Made by a program: the position numbers and the translations under genes. A stretch of 64,000 nucleotides of DNA from Coprenecus sp949297365 (GTDB lineage: Bacteria; Bacteroidota; Bacteroidia; Bacteroidales; UBA932): contig OZ006987.1 in assembly GCA_963931055.1 (NCBI GenBank), positions 992,001 through 1,056,000 of the forward strand. Direction: 5' to 3'. Below the pieces are notes generated by a model. The model was given only the letters and a program-made list of their open reading frames with translations, made no database searches and was not told the origin of the DNA. Below are positions 1 to 9,113 of the stretch, in pieces. Numbering within the stretch: the stretch's first letter is position 1; each line of letters opens with the position of its first letter.

Positions 1-1
1 C

Positions 2-367
2 CTTGTGTTCTGCAGCTCTTTCAACTCGATAGACCTGCCCGAGGCCACCACTGTCTACACCTACGCATTCAAGGGGACAGCGCTCACGGCCATCTCACTG
101 CCGAAGGTCGTGGATATCCATTACGGGCTTTTCAATGAATGTCCCCTGACCCGGCTTGAGCTCCCGGCCGCAGGCGACTTTACGATACACGAGCATCCTA
201 TGGCCTCCACGGGATTTGGTGAGCCTGTTTTCATTTTCGAGACCGCCTCATGCGAGCTTGTCCTGAATGCCGACAAGCACTACGGGACCGGAACAGCCTC
301 GCCCAAGGCCGCTTCCGCCACAAACTGGTTCGAGACAGAATGGGGCAGCATTACTTTCACCGAGTAA
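2..367 (+). CDS. C-terminal end of a BspA-like leucine-rich-repeat surface protein (partial)
   Basis: The open frame continues upstream of the window, so the GTG at position 5 is not a real start. The visible 121 residues carry irregular leucine-rich repeats of the BspA / Treponema pallidum type, with recurring pieces such as AFKGTALTAISLPKV and LFNECPLTRLELPA, followed by a non-repeat tail rich in Asn, Ala and Trp. Such proteins are usually secreted or surface-bound and bind host or bacterial partners. No sorting signal is visible at the C-terminus. A hairpin terminator follows 42 bp after the stop. The family call is fairly safe; the ligand is unknown. Confidence 0.7.
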   Translation, partial: LVFCSSFNSIDLPEATTVYTYAFKGTALTAISLPKVVDIHYGLFNECPLTRLELPAAGDFTIHEHPMASTGFGEPVFIFETASCELVLNADKHYGTGTASPKAASATNWFETEWGSITFTE

Positions 368-408
368 GCATACATAACAATTTTAAAAAACTGTAAGAAA
401 TACCAAAG

Positions 409-434
409 AATCCGGGGCTATCCCGGATTTTTTG
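409..434 (+). terminator. Rho-independent terminator after the LRR gene
   Basis: A perfect 8-bp stem (AATCCGGG / CCCGGATT) with a 5-base loop is followed directly by a T run. It separates the LRR gene from pgk. Confidence 0.85.
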
Positions 435-442
435 TAAATTTG
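435..442 (+). promoter_or_regulatory. -7 promoter box upstream of pgk
   Basis: TAAATTTG matches the Bacteroidota -7 consensus TAnnTTTG and lies 23 bp before the pgk ATG, just after the previous terminator. No convincing -33 TTG is visible because the hairpin occupies that place. Confidence 0.55.
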
Positions 443-465
443 CAGCAGTACTAATTCTTAAGATT

Positions 466-1716
466 ATGCAGAACATAGACTCTTATGACTTCCATGGCAG
501 GAAGGCCATCGTGAGAGTGGACTTCAACGTTCCTCTTGACGCAGACTTCAACATCACAGACGACACACGTATCCGCGCGGCGATTCCTACACTGAAAAAG
601 GTGCTGGCCGGCGGAGGTTCCCTTATAATAATGTCCCATCTCGGAAAGCCGAAGGGTCCGGCTGACAAATATTCCCTCAGACACATCATCGGCCGTATAG
701 AGGAGCTGCTGGGCACTAAGGTACAGTTCGCCCCCGACTGCATGAAGGCCGATGAGCAGGCCGCTGCTCTGAAACCCGGCGAGGTGCTCCTGCTCGAGAA
801 CCTGCGTTTCTACGCCGAGGAGGAGGGCAAGCCCCGCGGACTGGCCGAGGACGCCACCGAAGAGGAGAAGAAAGCCGCAAAGGCCGCAGTGAAGGAAAGC
901 CAGAAGAAATTCACCGAGCACCTGGCATCCTACGCTGACTGCTACATCAACGACGCATTCGGCACGGCTCACCGCGCCCACGCTTCCACAGCCCTCATCG
1001 CCAAGTATTTCCCCAACGACAAGATGTTCGGTTACGTGATGGAGGGCGAGATCAAGGCCATCGACAAGGTACTGGGCAATCCTCAGAGACCTCTGACCGT
1101 CATCCTCGGCGGTGCCAAGGTATCCTCAAAGATAGGCGTAATCGAGCACCTGCTTGACCTGGCCGACAACATGATAGTATGCGGAGGTATGGTCTTCACT
1201 TTCATGAAGGCGCAGGGAGGCTCTATCGGCAAATCACTCGTGGAAGACGACCAGATACAGACAGCTCTGGACACTCTTGCGAAAGCGAAGGAGAAAGGAG
1301 TCAGACTGTATTTTTCCGACACCGTAGTTGCCGCCGACGCTTTCGACAACAACGCCCGCACACAGATCTGCCCTGCGAACGCCATTCCTGACGGATGGAT
1401 GGGCATGGACGCATCCCCCAAGGCAGTAGCCGAATGGAAAGACGTACTGCTGAATTCCAGGACCATCCTCTGGAACGGTCCCGCCGGAGTATTCGAGATG
1501 CCCAATTTCGCACACGGCACCAACGCCATCGCAGAAATCCTCGCAGAAGCCACAGAGAAAGGTGCCTTCACCCTCGTGGGCGGCGGTGACTCCGTGGCTG
1601 CCGTGACCCAGATGGGCTACGCCGACAAAGTAAGCTATGTGTCCACCGGAGGAGGCGCCATGCTCGAATTCTTAGAGGGAAAAGAACTTCCGGGCATCAA
1701 AGCCATCCGTGAATAA
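466..1716 (+). CDS. pgk: Phosphoglycerate kinase
   Basis: This 416-residue cytosolic glycolytic enzyme transfers the acyl phosphate of 1,3-bisphosphoglycerate to ADP. The N-terminal substrate-binding motif VRVDFNVPLD (about residues 17-26), the SHLGKP motif near residue 57, the hinge region and the C-terminal nucleotide-binding glycine motif (GGGDSVAAV) are all present. The length is normal for bacterial PGK. The next gene starts 10 bp after the stop, so pgk may be cotranscribed with the transporter. The start fits the family N-terminus and the -7 box upstream. Confidence 0.98.
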   Translation: MQNIDSYDFHGRKAIVRVDFNVPLDADFNITDDTRIRAAIPTLKKVLAGGGSLIIMSHLGKPKGPADKYSLRHIIGRIEELLGTKVQFAPDCMKADEQAAALKPGEVLLLENLRFYAEEEGKPRGLAEDATEEEKKAAKAAVKESQKKFTEHLASYADCYINDAFGTAHRAHASTALIAKYFPNDKMFGYVMEGEIKAIDKVLGNPQRPLTVILGGAKVSSKIGVIEHLLDLADNMIVCGGMVFTFMKAQGGSIGKSLVEDDQIQTALDTLAKAKEKGVRLYFSDTVVAADAFDNNARTQICPANAIPDGWMGMDASPKAVAEWKDVLLNSRTILWNGPAGVFEMPNFAHGTNAIAEILAEATEKGAFTLVGGGDSVAAVTQMGYADKVSYVSTGGGAMLEFLEGKELPGIKAIRE

Positions 1717-1726
1717 CGGGTAGACG

Positions 1727-2701
1727 ATGAAAGAACAGTTAGAAAGTCTCAACGCGATATCGATAAACTTTGGCCAGAACGGGATGCTGATTGTCAACAT
1801 CCTGCTGGCCTTTATCATGTTCGGGGTAGCCCTGGGCATCAAGCTGGAGACCTTCAAGAACGTATTCCGCCATCCCAAGTCCATCATTACCGGCATCCTG
1901 CTGCAGTGGGTCGGCCTGCCCGCAGTGACCTTCCTGATCTGCATGGCCCTGAACCACTGGATCACTCCGATGGTGGCCCTGGGCATGATACTGGTGGCGT
2001 CCTGTCCCGGGGGCAACATCTCCAATTTCATCTCCTCCCTCTCGAAGGGCAATGTCGAGCTTTCCGTAAGCATGACAGCCGTGACCACCGCATTTGCCCC
2101 GGTGATCACTCCGCTCAACTTCTTCATCTGGGGAACATTGTACTACAATGCCATAAGCATCACCGGTGAAATTCCCCGGCTGGTCATTCCTTTCCTGCCG
2201 ATGCTGTGGCAGATACTGCTGCTCCTGGGCATCCCCATCGTCCTGGGAATGCTCTTCGCCCGGTATTTCCCCAACGCCACGAAGAAGATCACCAAACCGG
2301 CTCAGACCCTCTCCATCCTCCTCTTCCTGGTAATGGTAGTGGCATCATTCTCCCAGAATTTCCAGTTGTTCATCGACAATATCATATTCATCTTCCTGAT
2401 TGTACTGGTACATAACGCCGCCGCATTCGCCACGGGATATTTCGGAGGGATGGCGGCCCGTCTGCCGCTGAGAGACCGCAGGTCCATAACGATTGAGGTC
2501 GGCATCCAGAACTCGGGACTCGGACTGGTGCTGCTGTTCAACCCCGCCATATTCCCTCCGGAGATATGGCACGGACACTACGGAGGAATGCTTTTTGTAA
2601 CGGCATGGTGGGGTATCTGGCATATCATCGCCGGTCTCACTTTGGCCGCTATCTTCCGCAGGCATCCCCTTCCGGAGGGCAATGTCAAGGCGGCAGCATA
2701 A
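1727..2701 (+). CDS. BASS-family sodium-coupled transporter
   Basis: This 324-residue polytopic inner-membrane protein belongs to the bile acid:sodium symporter (BASS/SBF) family. It has nine to ten hydrophobic segments. The family motif ASCPGGNISNF (about residues 89-99) marks the crossover region, and EVGIQNSGLGLVLLF (about 262-276) is the second conserved region. Bacterial members carry organic anions such as bile acids, pantoate or keto acids with sodium; the substrate cannot be read from sequence. It lies 10 bp after pgk and 12 bp before the acyltransferase gene, suggesting one operon. Confidence 0.9.
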   Translation: MKEQLESLNAISINFGQNGMLIVNILLAFIMFGVALGIKLETFKNVFRHPKSIITGILLQWVGLPAVTFLICMALNHWITPMVALGMILVASCPGGNISNFISSLSKGNVELSVSMTAVTTAFAPVITPLNFFIWGTLYYNAISITGEIPRLVIPFLPMLWQILLLLGIPIVLGMLFARYFPNATKKITKPAQTLSILLFLVMVVASFSQNFQLFIDNIIFIFLIVLVHNAAAFATGYFGGMAARLPLRDRRSITIEVGIQNSGLGLVLLFNPAIFPPEIWHGHYGGMLFVTAWWGIWHIIAGLTLAAIFRRHPLPEGNVKAAA

Positions 2702-2713
2702 TTTTCAAGGACA

Positions 2714-4075
2714 ATGGGTAAGAAGGAAAACAGAAAAATACAGGACTTCGACGGGCTCTACGCTTTCCTGCGGCATTACGTCGATTTCATGCTGCGGATG
2801 GCATACCGCAGGATAAAATACGTGGGACTTGAAAAGGTACCAGCCGACGGAGCCGTCATCTACGCCCCGAACCACACAAACGCCCTGATGGACGCGCTGG
2901 TGATTCTGGCCATGGACCGCAAACAGAAAGTATTCGTGGCCAGGGCCGATATTTTCAGGAATCCCAAAGTCGCGAAAATCCTCCGTTTCCTGAAGATAAT
3001 GCCCATCATGCGCATCCGCGACGGTATGGACGAGGTGCGCAAGAACACCGAGATCATCCACAAGAGCGTGGACGTGCTGCTCGACAAGGTACCCTTCTGC
3101 ATACTGCCCGAAGGGAGGCATCAGGCAAAGCACTCGCTGCTGCCACTGTCCAAAGGCATATTCAGAATCGCACTTGAGGCAGAGGAGCTAATGAATGGAC
3201 GCCTACCCCTGTATATCGTACCGGTAGGTCTGGAATACGGCAACTTCTTCAGATTCCGCTCCACCGTGCTGGTGCAGATAGGCGAGCCCATCAACGTCAG
3301 CGCATATCTCAGGGAGCACGCCTCGCTTTCCCAGCCAGAGGTGATGAACCTGATGAAGGACGACCTCTCCGAGCGCATGAAGGAAGTCATCCTCTACATC
3401 CCCGATGACGAGCACTACGACGCCACCCTGGAAACCTGCGCTGCAGTCATCAATCAGCAGGTGGACACCTGGAGGAAGGAGCATCCCGGCGCACGCCGCC
3501 ACGCCCTGACCACCCGATTCTCCGCCAACAAGATGACCCTCGGGCAGATCGCCCGGCTGCGGACCTCCGAACCGGGACAAGCCGCAGAGTTGCTTGGACG
3601 CGCCGCCGACATCCACCGCGAGCGGGAGGAACGGGGTATTTCCCTCGGCTCCGTCATCAAGAAGCACCCCTTCTGGTCCCGCCTGTTCCAGCTGCTGGTA
3701 CTCATTGTCACCCTCCCCTACACTATTCCGGCAGGAGTACTGACCCTCCCCGTAACCGGCCTTTCAGCCTTCCTCTTCTCAAAGATGAAAGACCGCGCGT
3801 TCTACAACTCCATCCGCTTTGTAGTCACCCTCGTGCTCTGGCCGCTGCTGCTCATCATCTACGCCATTGTCCTCTACTGCACCCTTCCGTGGGAATGGGC
3901 CCTGGGTCTGTCAATCGCCCTCGTGCCCGCCACCGTCCTGTGCCAGGAAGCCTACCGCCTGCTGCGGCTGGCCGTATCCGACCTGCGGCTGCTCTGCGCC
4001 CCGAAGCTCCGCCGCTCCATCCGGGACCTGCGCAGACAGTTCCTGGACCTTCTGCATAAAGAGGAACTTGCATGA
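2714..4075 (+). CDS. PlsC-type glycerolipid acyltransferase with C-terminal membrane region
   Basis: A 453-residue membrane acyltransferase of the lysophosphatidate/glycerol-3-phosphate acyltransferase superfamily. Block I reads NHTNALMDAL (about residues 53-62) with an H-x5-D spacing as I count it, as in the Gpt2/Sct1-like subgroup, and PEGRHQ (about 133-138) corresponds to the phosphate-binding block III. Two or three hydrophobic segments fill about residues 325-415, a frequent arrangement in Bacteroidota members. It probably acylates a glycerophosphate lipid precursor at the inner membrane; the exact acceptor is not evident. Its stop overlaps the start of a 34-residue ORF by ATGA. Confidence 0.85.
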   Translation: MGKKENRKIQDFDGLYAFLRHYVDFMLRMAYRRIKYVGLEKVPADGAVIYAPNHTNALMDALVILAMDRKQKVFVARADIFRNPKVAKILRFLKIMPIMRIRDGMDEVRKNTEIIHKSVDVLLDKVPFCILPEGRHQAKHSLLPLSKGIFRIALEAEELMNGRLPLYIVPVGLEYGNFFRFRSTVLVQIGEPINVSAYLREHASLSQPEVMNLMKDDLSERMKEVILYIPDDEHYDATLETCAAVINQQVDTWRKEHPGARRHALTTRFSANKMTLGQIARLRTSEPGQAAELLGRAADIHREREERGISLGSVIKKHPFWSRLFQLLVLIVTLPYTIPAGVLTLPVTGLSAFLFSKMKDRAFYNSIRFVVTLVLWPLLLIIYAIVLYCTLPWEWALGLSIALVPATVLCQEAYRLLRLAVSDLRLLCAPKLRRSIRDLRRQFLDLLHKEELA

Positions 4076-4176
4076 TCCGCTCAATACTGCCCGTAGGGCT
4101 CGGAGGCTGCATCGGCAGCCTGGTTCTCGGGCTGTCCGCCACACTGGGAGGGTATGCACTCGCGCGGCTGCTGTAA
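4072..4176 (+). CDS. 34-residue membrane ORF, possible internal-deletion remnant of a CrcB/Fluc fluoride channel
   Basis: ATG at 4072 overlaps the stop of the acyltransferase gene as ATGA, a classic translational-coupling arrangement. The predicted peptide is hydrophobic and glycine-rich. Its first half (VGLGGCIGS) resembles the N-terminus of CrcB/Fluc fluoride channels, and its second half (LGLSATLGGYALARLL) resembles the usual CrcB C-terminus, as if about 85-90 middle residues were lost. The overlap and the family likeness are my reading without alignment. It may be a pseudogene, a small membrane protein, or chance. Confidence 0.4.
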   Translation: MIRSILPVGLGGCIGSLVLGLSATLGGYALARLL

Positions 4177-4236
4177 ACGGCGGCGAATCGCGGCCGGCCC
4201 GTGGATAAAGTTCTCATGCTGTTTTGAGATTTTTTG

Positions 4237-4244
4237 TAATTTTG
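4237..4244 (+). promoter_or_regulatory. -7 promoter box of the lactate operon
   Basis: TAATTTTG matches TAnnTTTG and ends 25 bp before the lctP start. The only upstream TTTG is 10 bp away, too close for a -33 element, so the -33 is unclear. Confidence 0.55.
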
Positions 4245-4269
4245 CGCGCGAATTGAGATATGTGTCGCC

Positions 4270-5790
4270 ATGGACGTTTTACTTGCTCTTCTGCCCATCC
4301 TGACACTGATTGTACTGATGGGCGTGTTCAAGGTTCCGGGAGACCGGAGCAGTTTGATAACACTGATTGTCACCATCGTCATAGCGGTATGGTATTTCGG
4401 CCAGCCGCTGCAGCAGACGGGACTGTCGTTTTTCTACGGTGCGCTCAAGGCACTGGTGCCCATACTGCTGATCATCCTTATGGCCATCTACAGCTACAAT
4501 GTACTCCTGCACACCGGGAAGATTGAGGTGCTCAAGGCCCAGTTCTCATCCATCTCCTCCAACAAATGCATCCAGGTGCTGCTCATCACCTGGGGATTCG
4601 GGGGACTGCTGGAGGGCATGGCCGGATTCGGTACGGCTGTGGCCATACCGGCGGCGATTCTCATCAGCCTCGGGTTCAAGCCGGTCTTCTCCGCACTGGT
4701 CAGCCTCATCGCCAACAGCGTGCCCACGGCTTTCGGGGCGGTCGGAGTGCCGGTCATCGTCCTGGCGCAGGAGACCTCGCTGGATGTGATGAAAGTGGCT
4801 CCGGCAGTTGTAGCCCAGCTGGCCGTAACCATGATATTGGTACCGATAGTCATTGCCCAGCTGACTGTACCGGGGAAGAAGGCCCTGCCCCGCAACATCC
4901 TCATCGGCACGGTCATCGGAGCAGTATCCTTAGCCGTCCAATACCTTGCGGCCAGATATATCGGACCGGAGACCCCGGCCATTCTCGGCTCCGCCGCAGC
5001 CATCGCTGTCATCATCCTGCTGGGCCGCATCCTGGACCGCCGCACGGCACGGAACTCCGGTACAAACACAACGCCCTCCAAACACAGACACAGCACAAAG
5101 GAAATCCTCCAGGCCTGGGCCGTCTACGCCCTGATCATGCTGCTCATACTGCTGACCAGTCCCCTGCTGCCCCTCAAGGATATCCTGGCTCCCATTGCCG
5201 AAACATCCATCGGCTTCAACATCGGCGGAGAGACCCGTACATGGTCCGTACAATGGCTCGTCCAGGGCGGGCTCCTGCTGTTCATCGGTTCATTCGCCGG
5301 AGGACTTATCCAGGGAGGCAAGGCCGGCGGACTGCTCAGGCTGCTGTGGAAATCCACCGTACAGCTCAAAAAGACATTCATCACGGTCATCTGCCTCGTG
5401 GGCTTCTCCTCGATCATGGAGACCTCGGGCATGATCAATACCCTCGCCGTCGCACTGGCCACGGCCACAGGAGCACTCTATCCCCTGTTCGCCCCCGCCA
5501 TCGGAGCCATCGGAACATTCCTCACCGGCAGCGACACCTCGGCCAACATCCTTTTCGGCAAGCTGCAGGCCGGCGTGGCGGAACACATAGGCGCGGATCC
5601 CGTATGGATCTCGGCATCCAATACCGCCGGAGCCACCGGAGGCAAGATCATCTCCCCGCAGAGCATTGCCATTGCCACCTCTGCCTGCGGACAACAGGGG
5701 CAGGAAGGCAGAATCCTCAAGGCAGCCCTGCTCTACGCCCTCGGCTACGTGGTCATAACCGGTATTGTCGTATACATTTTCGCATATTGA
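4270..5790 (+). CDS. lctP: L-lactate permease
   Basis: A 506-residue inner-membrane transporter of the LctP family with about 12-14 hydrophobic segments. The family signature around residues 110-125 (LLEGMAGFGTAVAIPA) and the C-terminal GSDTSANILFG and ASNTAGATGGKIISPQS stretches are present. It imports L-lactate (and probably D-lactate or glycolate) with protons. It is the first gene of an lctP-lutA-lutB-lutC run, which turns imported lactate into pyruvate in the cytoplasm. The start follows a good -7 box. Nothing in the sequence shows how the operon senses lactate. Confidence 0.95.
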   Translation: MDVLLALLPILTLIVLMGVFKVPGDRSSLITLIVTIVIAVWYFGQPLQQTGLSFFYGALKALVPILLIILMAIYSYNVLLHTGKIEVLKAQFSSISSNKCIQVLLITWGFGGLLEGMAGFGTAVAIPAAILISLGFKPVFSALVSLIANSVPTAFGAVGVPVIVLAQETSLDVMKVAPAVVAQLAVTMILVPIVIAQLTVPGKKALPRNILIGTVIGAVSLAVQYLAARYIGPETPAILGSAAAIAVIILLGRILDRRTARNSGTNTTPSKHRHSTKEILQAWAVYALIMLLILLTSPLLPLKDILAPIAETSIGFNIGGETRTWSVQWLVQGGLLLFIGSFAGGLIQGGKAGGLLRLLWKSTVQLKKTFITVICLVGFSSIMETSGMINTLAVALATATGALYPLFAPAIGAIGTFLTGSDTSANILFGKLQAGVAEHIGADPVWISASNTAGATGGKIISPQSIAIATSACGQQGQEGRILKAALLYALGYVVITGIVVYIFAY

Positions 5791-5815
5791 AAACAGACAC
5801 ATAACAGCATCTTAT

Positions 5816-6556
5816 ATGAAAATAGGACTTTTCATTCCCTGCTTCGTCAATGCCGTCTACCCTCAGGTGGGCACAGCCTCCTTCAAGCTGCTGCGCTCGC
5901 TCGGAGTGGACGTGGACTACCCGCTCGGACAGACCTGCTGCGGCCAGCCCATGGCCAACGGCGGCTTTGAGAAGGACTCGGCCCCGCTGGCCCGCAACAT
6001 GGAGAAACTTTTCAAGGACTACGACTACGTGGTGGGCCCTTCCGGCAGCTGCGTGGCCTTCGTCAAGGAACATTATCCCGAGATTCTGCACAAGGAGGCG
6101 CACGAGTGCCTCAGCAGCCGGATATACGAGATATGCGAGTTCATCCACGACGTGGTGCGGCCTACGGAACTGCCCCGCGCGCATTTTCCCCACAAGGTCA
6201 GCATCCACAACAGCTGCCACGGACAGAGACTGCTCCGACTGGCCTCCCCCTCAGAACTGAACATCCCCCATTATTCCAAGCTCAGGGACCTGCTTTCCCT
6301 CGTGAAGGGCATCGAGGTCCTGGAGCCTTCCCGGGTCGATGAGTGCTGCGGCTTCGGAGGCATGTTCTCCATAGAAGAGCCGGCCGTATCCGCATGCATG
6401 GGCGCCGACAAGGTCCGCGACCACATGTCCACCGGGGCAGAATACATCACCGGAGCCGACTCCTCCTGCCTGATGCACATGGAGGGTATTATCCAGAGAC
6501 AGAAACTGCCCGTCAAGACTATTCACATAGTCGAGATTTTAGCATCAAACCTTTAA
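5816..6556 (+). CDS. lutA: Lactate utilization protein LutA (CCG-domain iron-sulfur subunit)
   Basis: This 246-residue subunit belongs to the LutABC L-lactate oxidation complex. It carries the two cysteine-rich CCG repeats of the GlpC/HdrB type: TCCGQP near residue 41 and DECCGFGG near residue 177. I chose the ATG at 5816 (MKIGLFIPCF) because the family begins there; the longer open frame upstream runs into the lctP tail. It lies 25 bp after lctP and 11 bp before lutB, so one transcript is likely. Confidence 0.93.
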   Translation: MKIGLFIPCFVNAVYPQVGTASFKLLRSLGVDVDYPLGQTCCGQPMANGGFEKDSAPLARNMEKLFKDYDYVVGPSGSCVAFVKEHYPEILHKEAHECLSSRIYEICEFIHDVVRPTELPRAHFPHKVSIHNSCHGQRLLRLASPSELNIPHYSKLRDLLSLVKGIEVLEPSRVDECCGFGGMFSIEEPAVSACMGADKVRDHMSTGAEYITGADSSCLMHMEGIIQRQKLPVKTIHIVEILASNL

Positions 6557-6567
6557 CATCCGATCTT

Positions 6568-7977
6568 ATGAGCACACATTCGAAAGCAGCCGAAAAGTTC
6601 ATAGCCGACAAGGAGAGGACCGCATGGCACAACCAGGCCCTGTGGTTCGTCCGCGAGAAAAGGGACCGCATGGCCCGGTCCGTCCCCGAATGGGAGGCCC
6701 TGCGGGAGGCGGCGGCCCGCACCAAGATACACACCGTCACACATCTGGCCCATTACCTCGAGATGTTCGAGCGCAATGCCACGGCCAACGGCATACACGT
6801 ACACTGGGCCAAGGACGCTCAGGAGCACAACGAGATAGTCTACGGCATCCTCAAGGAGCACGGAGTCAGGCATCTGGTCAAGAGCAAGTCCATGCTCGCC
6901 GAGGAATGCGGCCTGTCCCCCTACCTGGAGGAGCGCGGCATCGAGGCCGTAGAGAGCGACCTCGGAGAGCGCATCATGCAGCTTATGCACCGGCCGCCCA
7001 GCCACATAGTCCTTCCGGCCATTCATGTCAAGAGGCAGGAAGTGGGAGAGCTCTTCGAACGCGAGATAGGCACAGAGCACGGCAACAGCGACCCGACCTA
7101 CCTCACCCACGCCGCCAGAGAACACCTGCGCGACAAGTTTCTCCATGCCGATGCGGCCATGACCGGAGTCAATTTCGCCGTGGCCTCGTCCGGAGCCTTC
7201 GTCGTATGCACCAACGAGGGCAACGCCGACATGGGCACCTCCTTCCCCAAACTGCATATAGCCATCATGGGCCTCGAGAAAGTGATTCCCGACTACGACG
7301 CCCTCGCCATATACCACCGGCTGCTCGCCCGCTCCGCCACAGGACAGCATTCCACCACCTACACCACCCACTACAAACGGCCCGTAGAAGGCCAGGAGAT
7401 GCACATCGTCATCGTGGACAACGGCCGCAGCAGGATACTCGGCAACCCCGTCCACCGCAACATGCTCAAATGCCTGCGCTGCGGAGCCTGCATGAATACC
7501 TGCCCCGTCTACCGCCGCTCGGGAGGTTATTCCTACTCCTACTTCATCCCCGGACCGCTGGGCATCAACCTCGGAATGCTCGCCGACCCCAAACAGTACA
7601 GCGGCAACGTCTCCGCATGCAGCCTCTGCATGTCCTGCTCCAATGTCTGCCCCGCCAAGATCGACCTAGGAGAGCAGATCTACTCCTGGAGGCAGGAACT
7701 CGATTCCCTCGGACTGGCCAATCCGGTCAAGAAGGGCATCGTCAAGGTGCTCAACACCGCCCTGCGCAGTCCCGGCATGTTCCATTTCTGCATCAAGGCA
7801 GGACGGCTCGGAGAGAAAATCGCCCCGCACGGCCTGCTCTACTGCGGTGCCAACGCCTGGGGCCGCGACCGCGAGCTGCCGGAATTCACCTCCCGCACAT
7901 TCGAACAGATCTGGAAAGAAGAACTGTCCTCCTCCGCCCCGGCCGGCCAGGGCAAATCCGGGGATACCGGGAAATAA
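6568..7977 (+). CDS. lutB: Lactate utilization iron-sulfur protein LutB
   Basis: A 469-residue cytosolic protein with an N-terminal LUD (DUF162) domain followed by two ferredoxin-like [4Fe-4S] motifs, CLRCGACMNTCP (about residues 304-315) and CSLCMSCSNVCP (about 351-362), and a C-terminal tail. It passes electrons from lactate in the Lut complex. The start at 6568 gives the usual family N-terminus; an in-frame ATG at 6343 lies inside lutA and is rejected. lutC begins 30 bp downstream. Confidence 0.95.
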   Translation: MSTHSKAAEKFIADKERTAWHNQALWFVREKRDRMARSVPEWEALREAAARTKIHTVTHLAHYLEMFERNATANGIHVHWAKDAQEHNEIVYGILKEHGVRHLVKSKSMLAEECGLSPYLEERGIEAVESDLGERIMQLMHRPPSHIVLPAIHVKRQEVGELFEREIGTEHGNSDPTYLTHAAREHLRDKFLHADAAMTGVNFAVASSGAFVVCTNEGNADMGTSFPKLHIAIMGLEKVIPDYDALAIYHRLLARSATGQHSTTYTTHYKRPVEGQEMHIVIVDNGRSRILGNPVHRNMLKCLRCGACMNTCPVYRRSGGYSYSYFIPGPLGINLGMLADPKQYSGNVSACSLCMSCSNVCPAKIDLGEQIYSWRQELDSLGLANPVKKGIVKVLNTALRSPGMFHFCIKAGRLGEKIAPHGLLYCGANAWGRDRELPEFTSRTFEQIWKEELSSSAPAGQGKSGDTGK

Positions 7978-8007
7978 CAGTTTTACCGTAAAACAAGCAT
8001 CTACGAC

Positions 8008-8694
8008 ATGAGCAGCAAGGAAACAATATTCAAGGCCCTCAAGGCCAATAGCCCCGCACCCGTAGAAAGAGGGCCGCTGGGCTTCACCCCCATGACATTC
8101 TCTGACCCGTTGGCGGAGTTCCGGGAAAGAGCGGTCAAGGCCGCAGCGGCCCGGTGCATCCTGATCGAAGAAGAGGACGGTACGGCATCCGCCGGCACAG
8201 AGCCCTCGGCAAACCGCACCACAAGCTCCGGCGACTCCGACGACAGGACTCCGGAAGAGGACAAATCCAGCATCCAGGAACGCATAGCCTCCATTGTCCG
8301 CCGGACCTACCCTGAAGCCAGACGCATAGCCTCCAATCTGCCCGAGGCCGCATCCTGCGCCACATTCAACCCCGACGAGCTGGAAGATCCCCGCGATCTC
8401 GCCGGCACCGATGTCGCCATAGTCCGCGGAGCCTTCGGAGTAGTCGAGAACGGCGCCGTCTGGATACCCAGCGCATTCCGGCACAAGGCCATGCTCTTCA
8501 TCCCCGAGGCCCTCGTCATCCTGCTGGACAGAAAGCAGATAGTGAGCAACATGCACGAAGCCTACGCCCGAAAGAACTTCGACACCTACGACTTCGGCAG
8601 CTTCATCGCCGGCCCCTCCAAGACCGCTGACATCGAGCAGGCCCTTGTCATCGGCGCCCACGGAGCCCGCGATGTCTCCGTCATCCTCCTGTAA
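8008..8694 (+). CDS. lutC: Lactate utilization protein LutC (LUD domain)
   Basis: A 228-residue LUD/DUF162-domain protein and last gene of the lactate operon. The conserved C-terminal region includes GAFGVVENGAVW and the GPSKTADIEQALVIGAHG signature near the end. About 30 residues in the middle (roughly 55-90) are acidic and low-complexity, longer than I expect for LutC, perhaps a lineage insert. Only about 50 bp separate its stop from the first hairpin of the neighbouring REP array, so these hairpins may shape the 3' end of the lut mRNA. Confidence 0.92.
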   Translation: MSSKETIFKALKANSPAPVERGPLGFTPMTFSDPLAEFRERAVKAAAARCILIEEEDGTASAGTEPSANRTTSSGDSDDRTPEEDKSSIQERIASIVRRTYPEARRIASNLPEAASCATFNPDELEDPRDLAGTDVAIVRGAFGVVENGAVWIPSAFRHKAMLFIPEALVILLDRKQIVSNMHEAYARKNFDTYDFGSFIAGPSKTADIEQALVIGAHGARDVSVILL

Positions 8695-8746
8695 CCAGCG
8701 CCCCTCCTATCCCGACCTTCTGCGGGCATTTCCCCCTCCGCTCCTA

Positions 8747-9101
8747 CCGCAACGGCAGCAAATCCAGCGGTTCGGTGCCATTGCGGAACGGCATCTTCAT
8801 CGCTACCCCTGCCACAGTCCTTCTGAGCGGCATTCCTCTTCCGTCCCCCTACCACAACGGCAGCATTTCCCACGATTCCCTGCCGTTGCGGAACGGCAGC
8901 TTCATCGCCACTCCTACCACACCCCTTCTGAGCGGCATCCCTTCTTCATTTCCCTACCACAACGGCAGCATTTCCTACGATTCCCTGCCACTGCGGAGCT
9001 ACATCTTCCTCGCTACCCCTGCCACAGTCCTTCTGAGCGGCATCCCTCTTCCGTCCCCCTACCACAACGGCAGCATTTCCCACGATTCCCTGCCGTTGCG
9101 G
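8747..9101. repeat. Left REP-type hairpin array of RAYT unit 1 (four hairpins, 105-bp period)
   Basis: Four palindromes start at 8747, 8852, 8957 and 9062, each exactly 105 bp apart. The left arms read CCACAACGGCAG (CCGCAACGGCAG in the first) and the right arms CTGCCGTTGCGG or slightly decayed forms. The spacers share CTTCTGAGCGGCAT. Spacers 1 and 3 are nearly identical and differ from spacer 2, so the array grew by duplicating two-hairpin blocks. It is inverted relative to the array on the other side of the transposase gene. This explains the whole gene-free stretch from 8695 to 9113. Confidence 0.9.
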
Positions 9102-9113
9102 CAAGCCCCCCCT

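Noticed and set aside
4566..5804. 412-codon frame overlapping lctP
   Set aside because: It is an out-of-phase shadow of the clear permease gene, rich in Arg, Gly and His with no domain.
5765..5815. Longer N-terminus for lutA and (at 6343) for lutB
   Set aside because: The extra codons lie in the coding sequence of the preceding genes and do not fit the families' N-termini.
6624..7991. 455-codon frame overlapping lutB
   Set aside because: Shadow frame of lutB with biased composition typical of high-G+C third positions.
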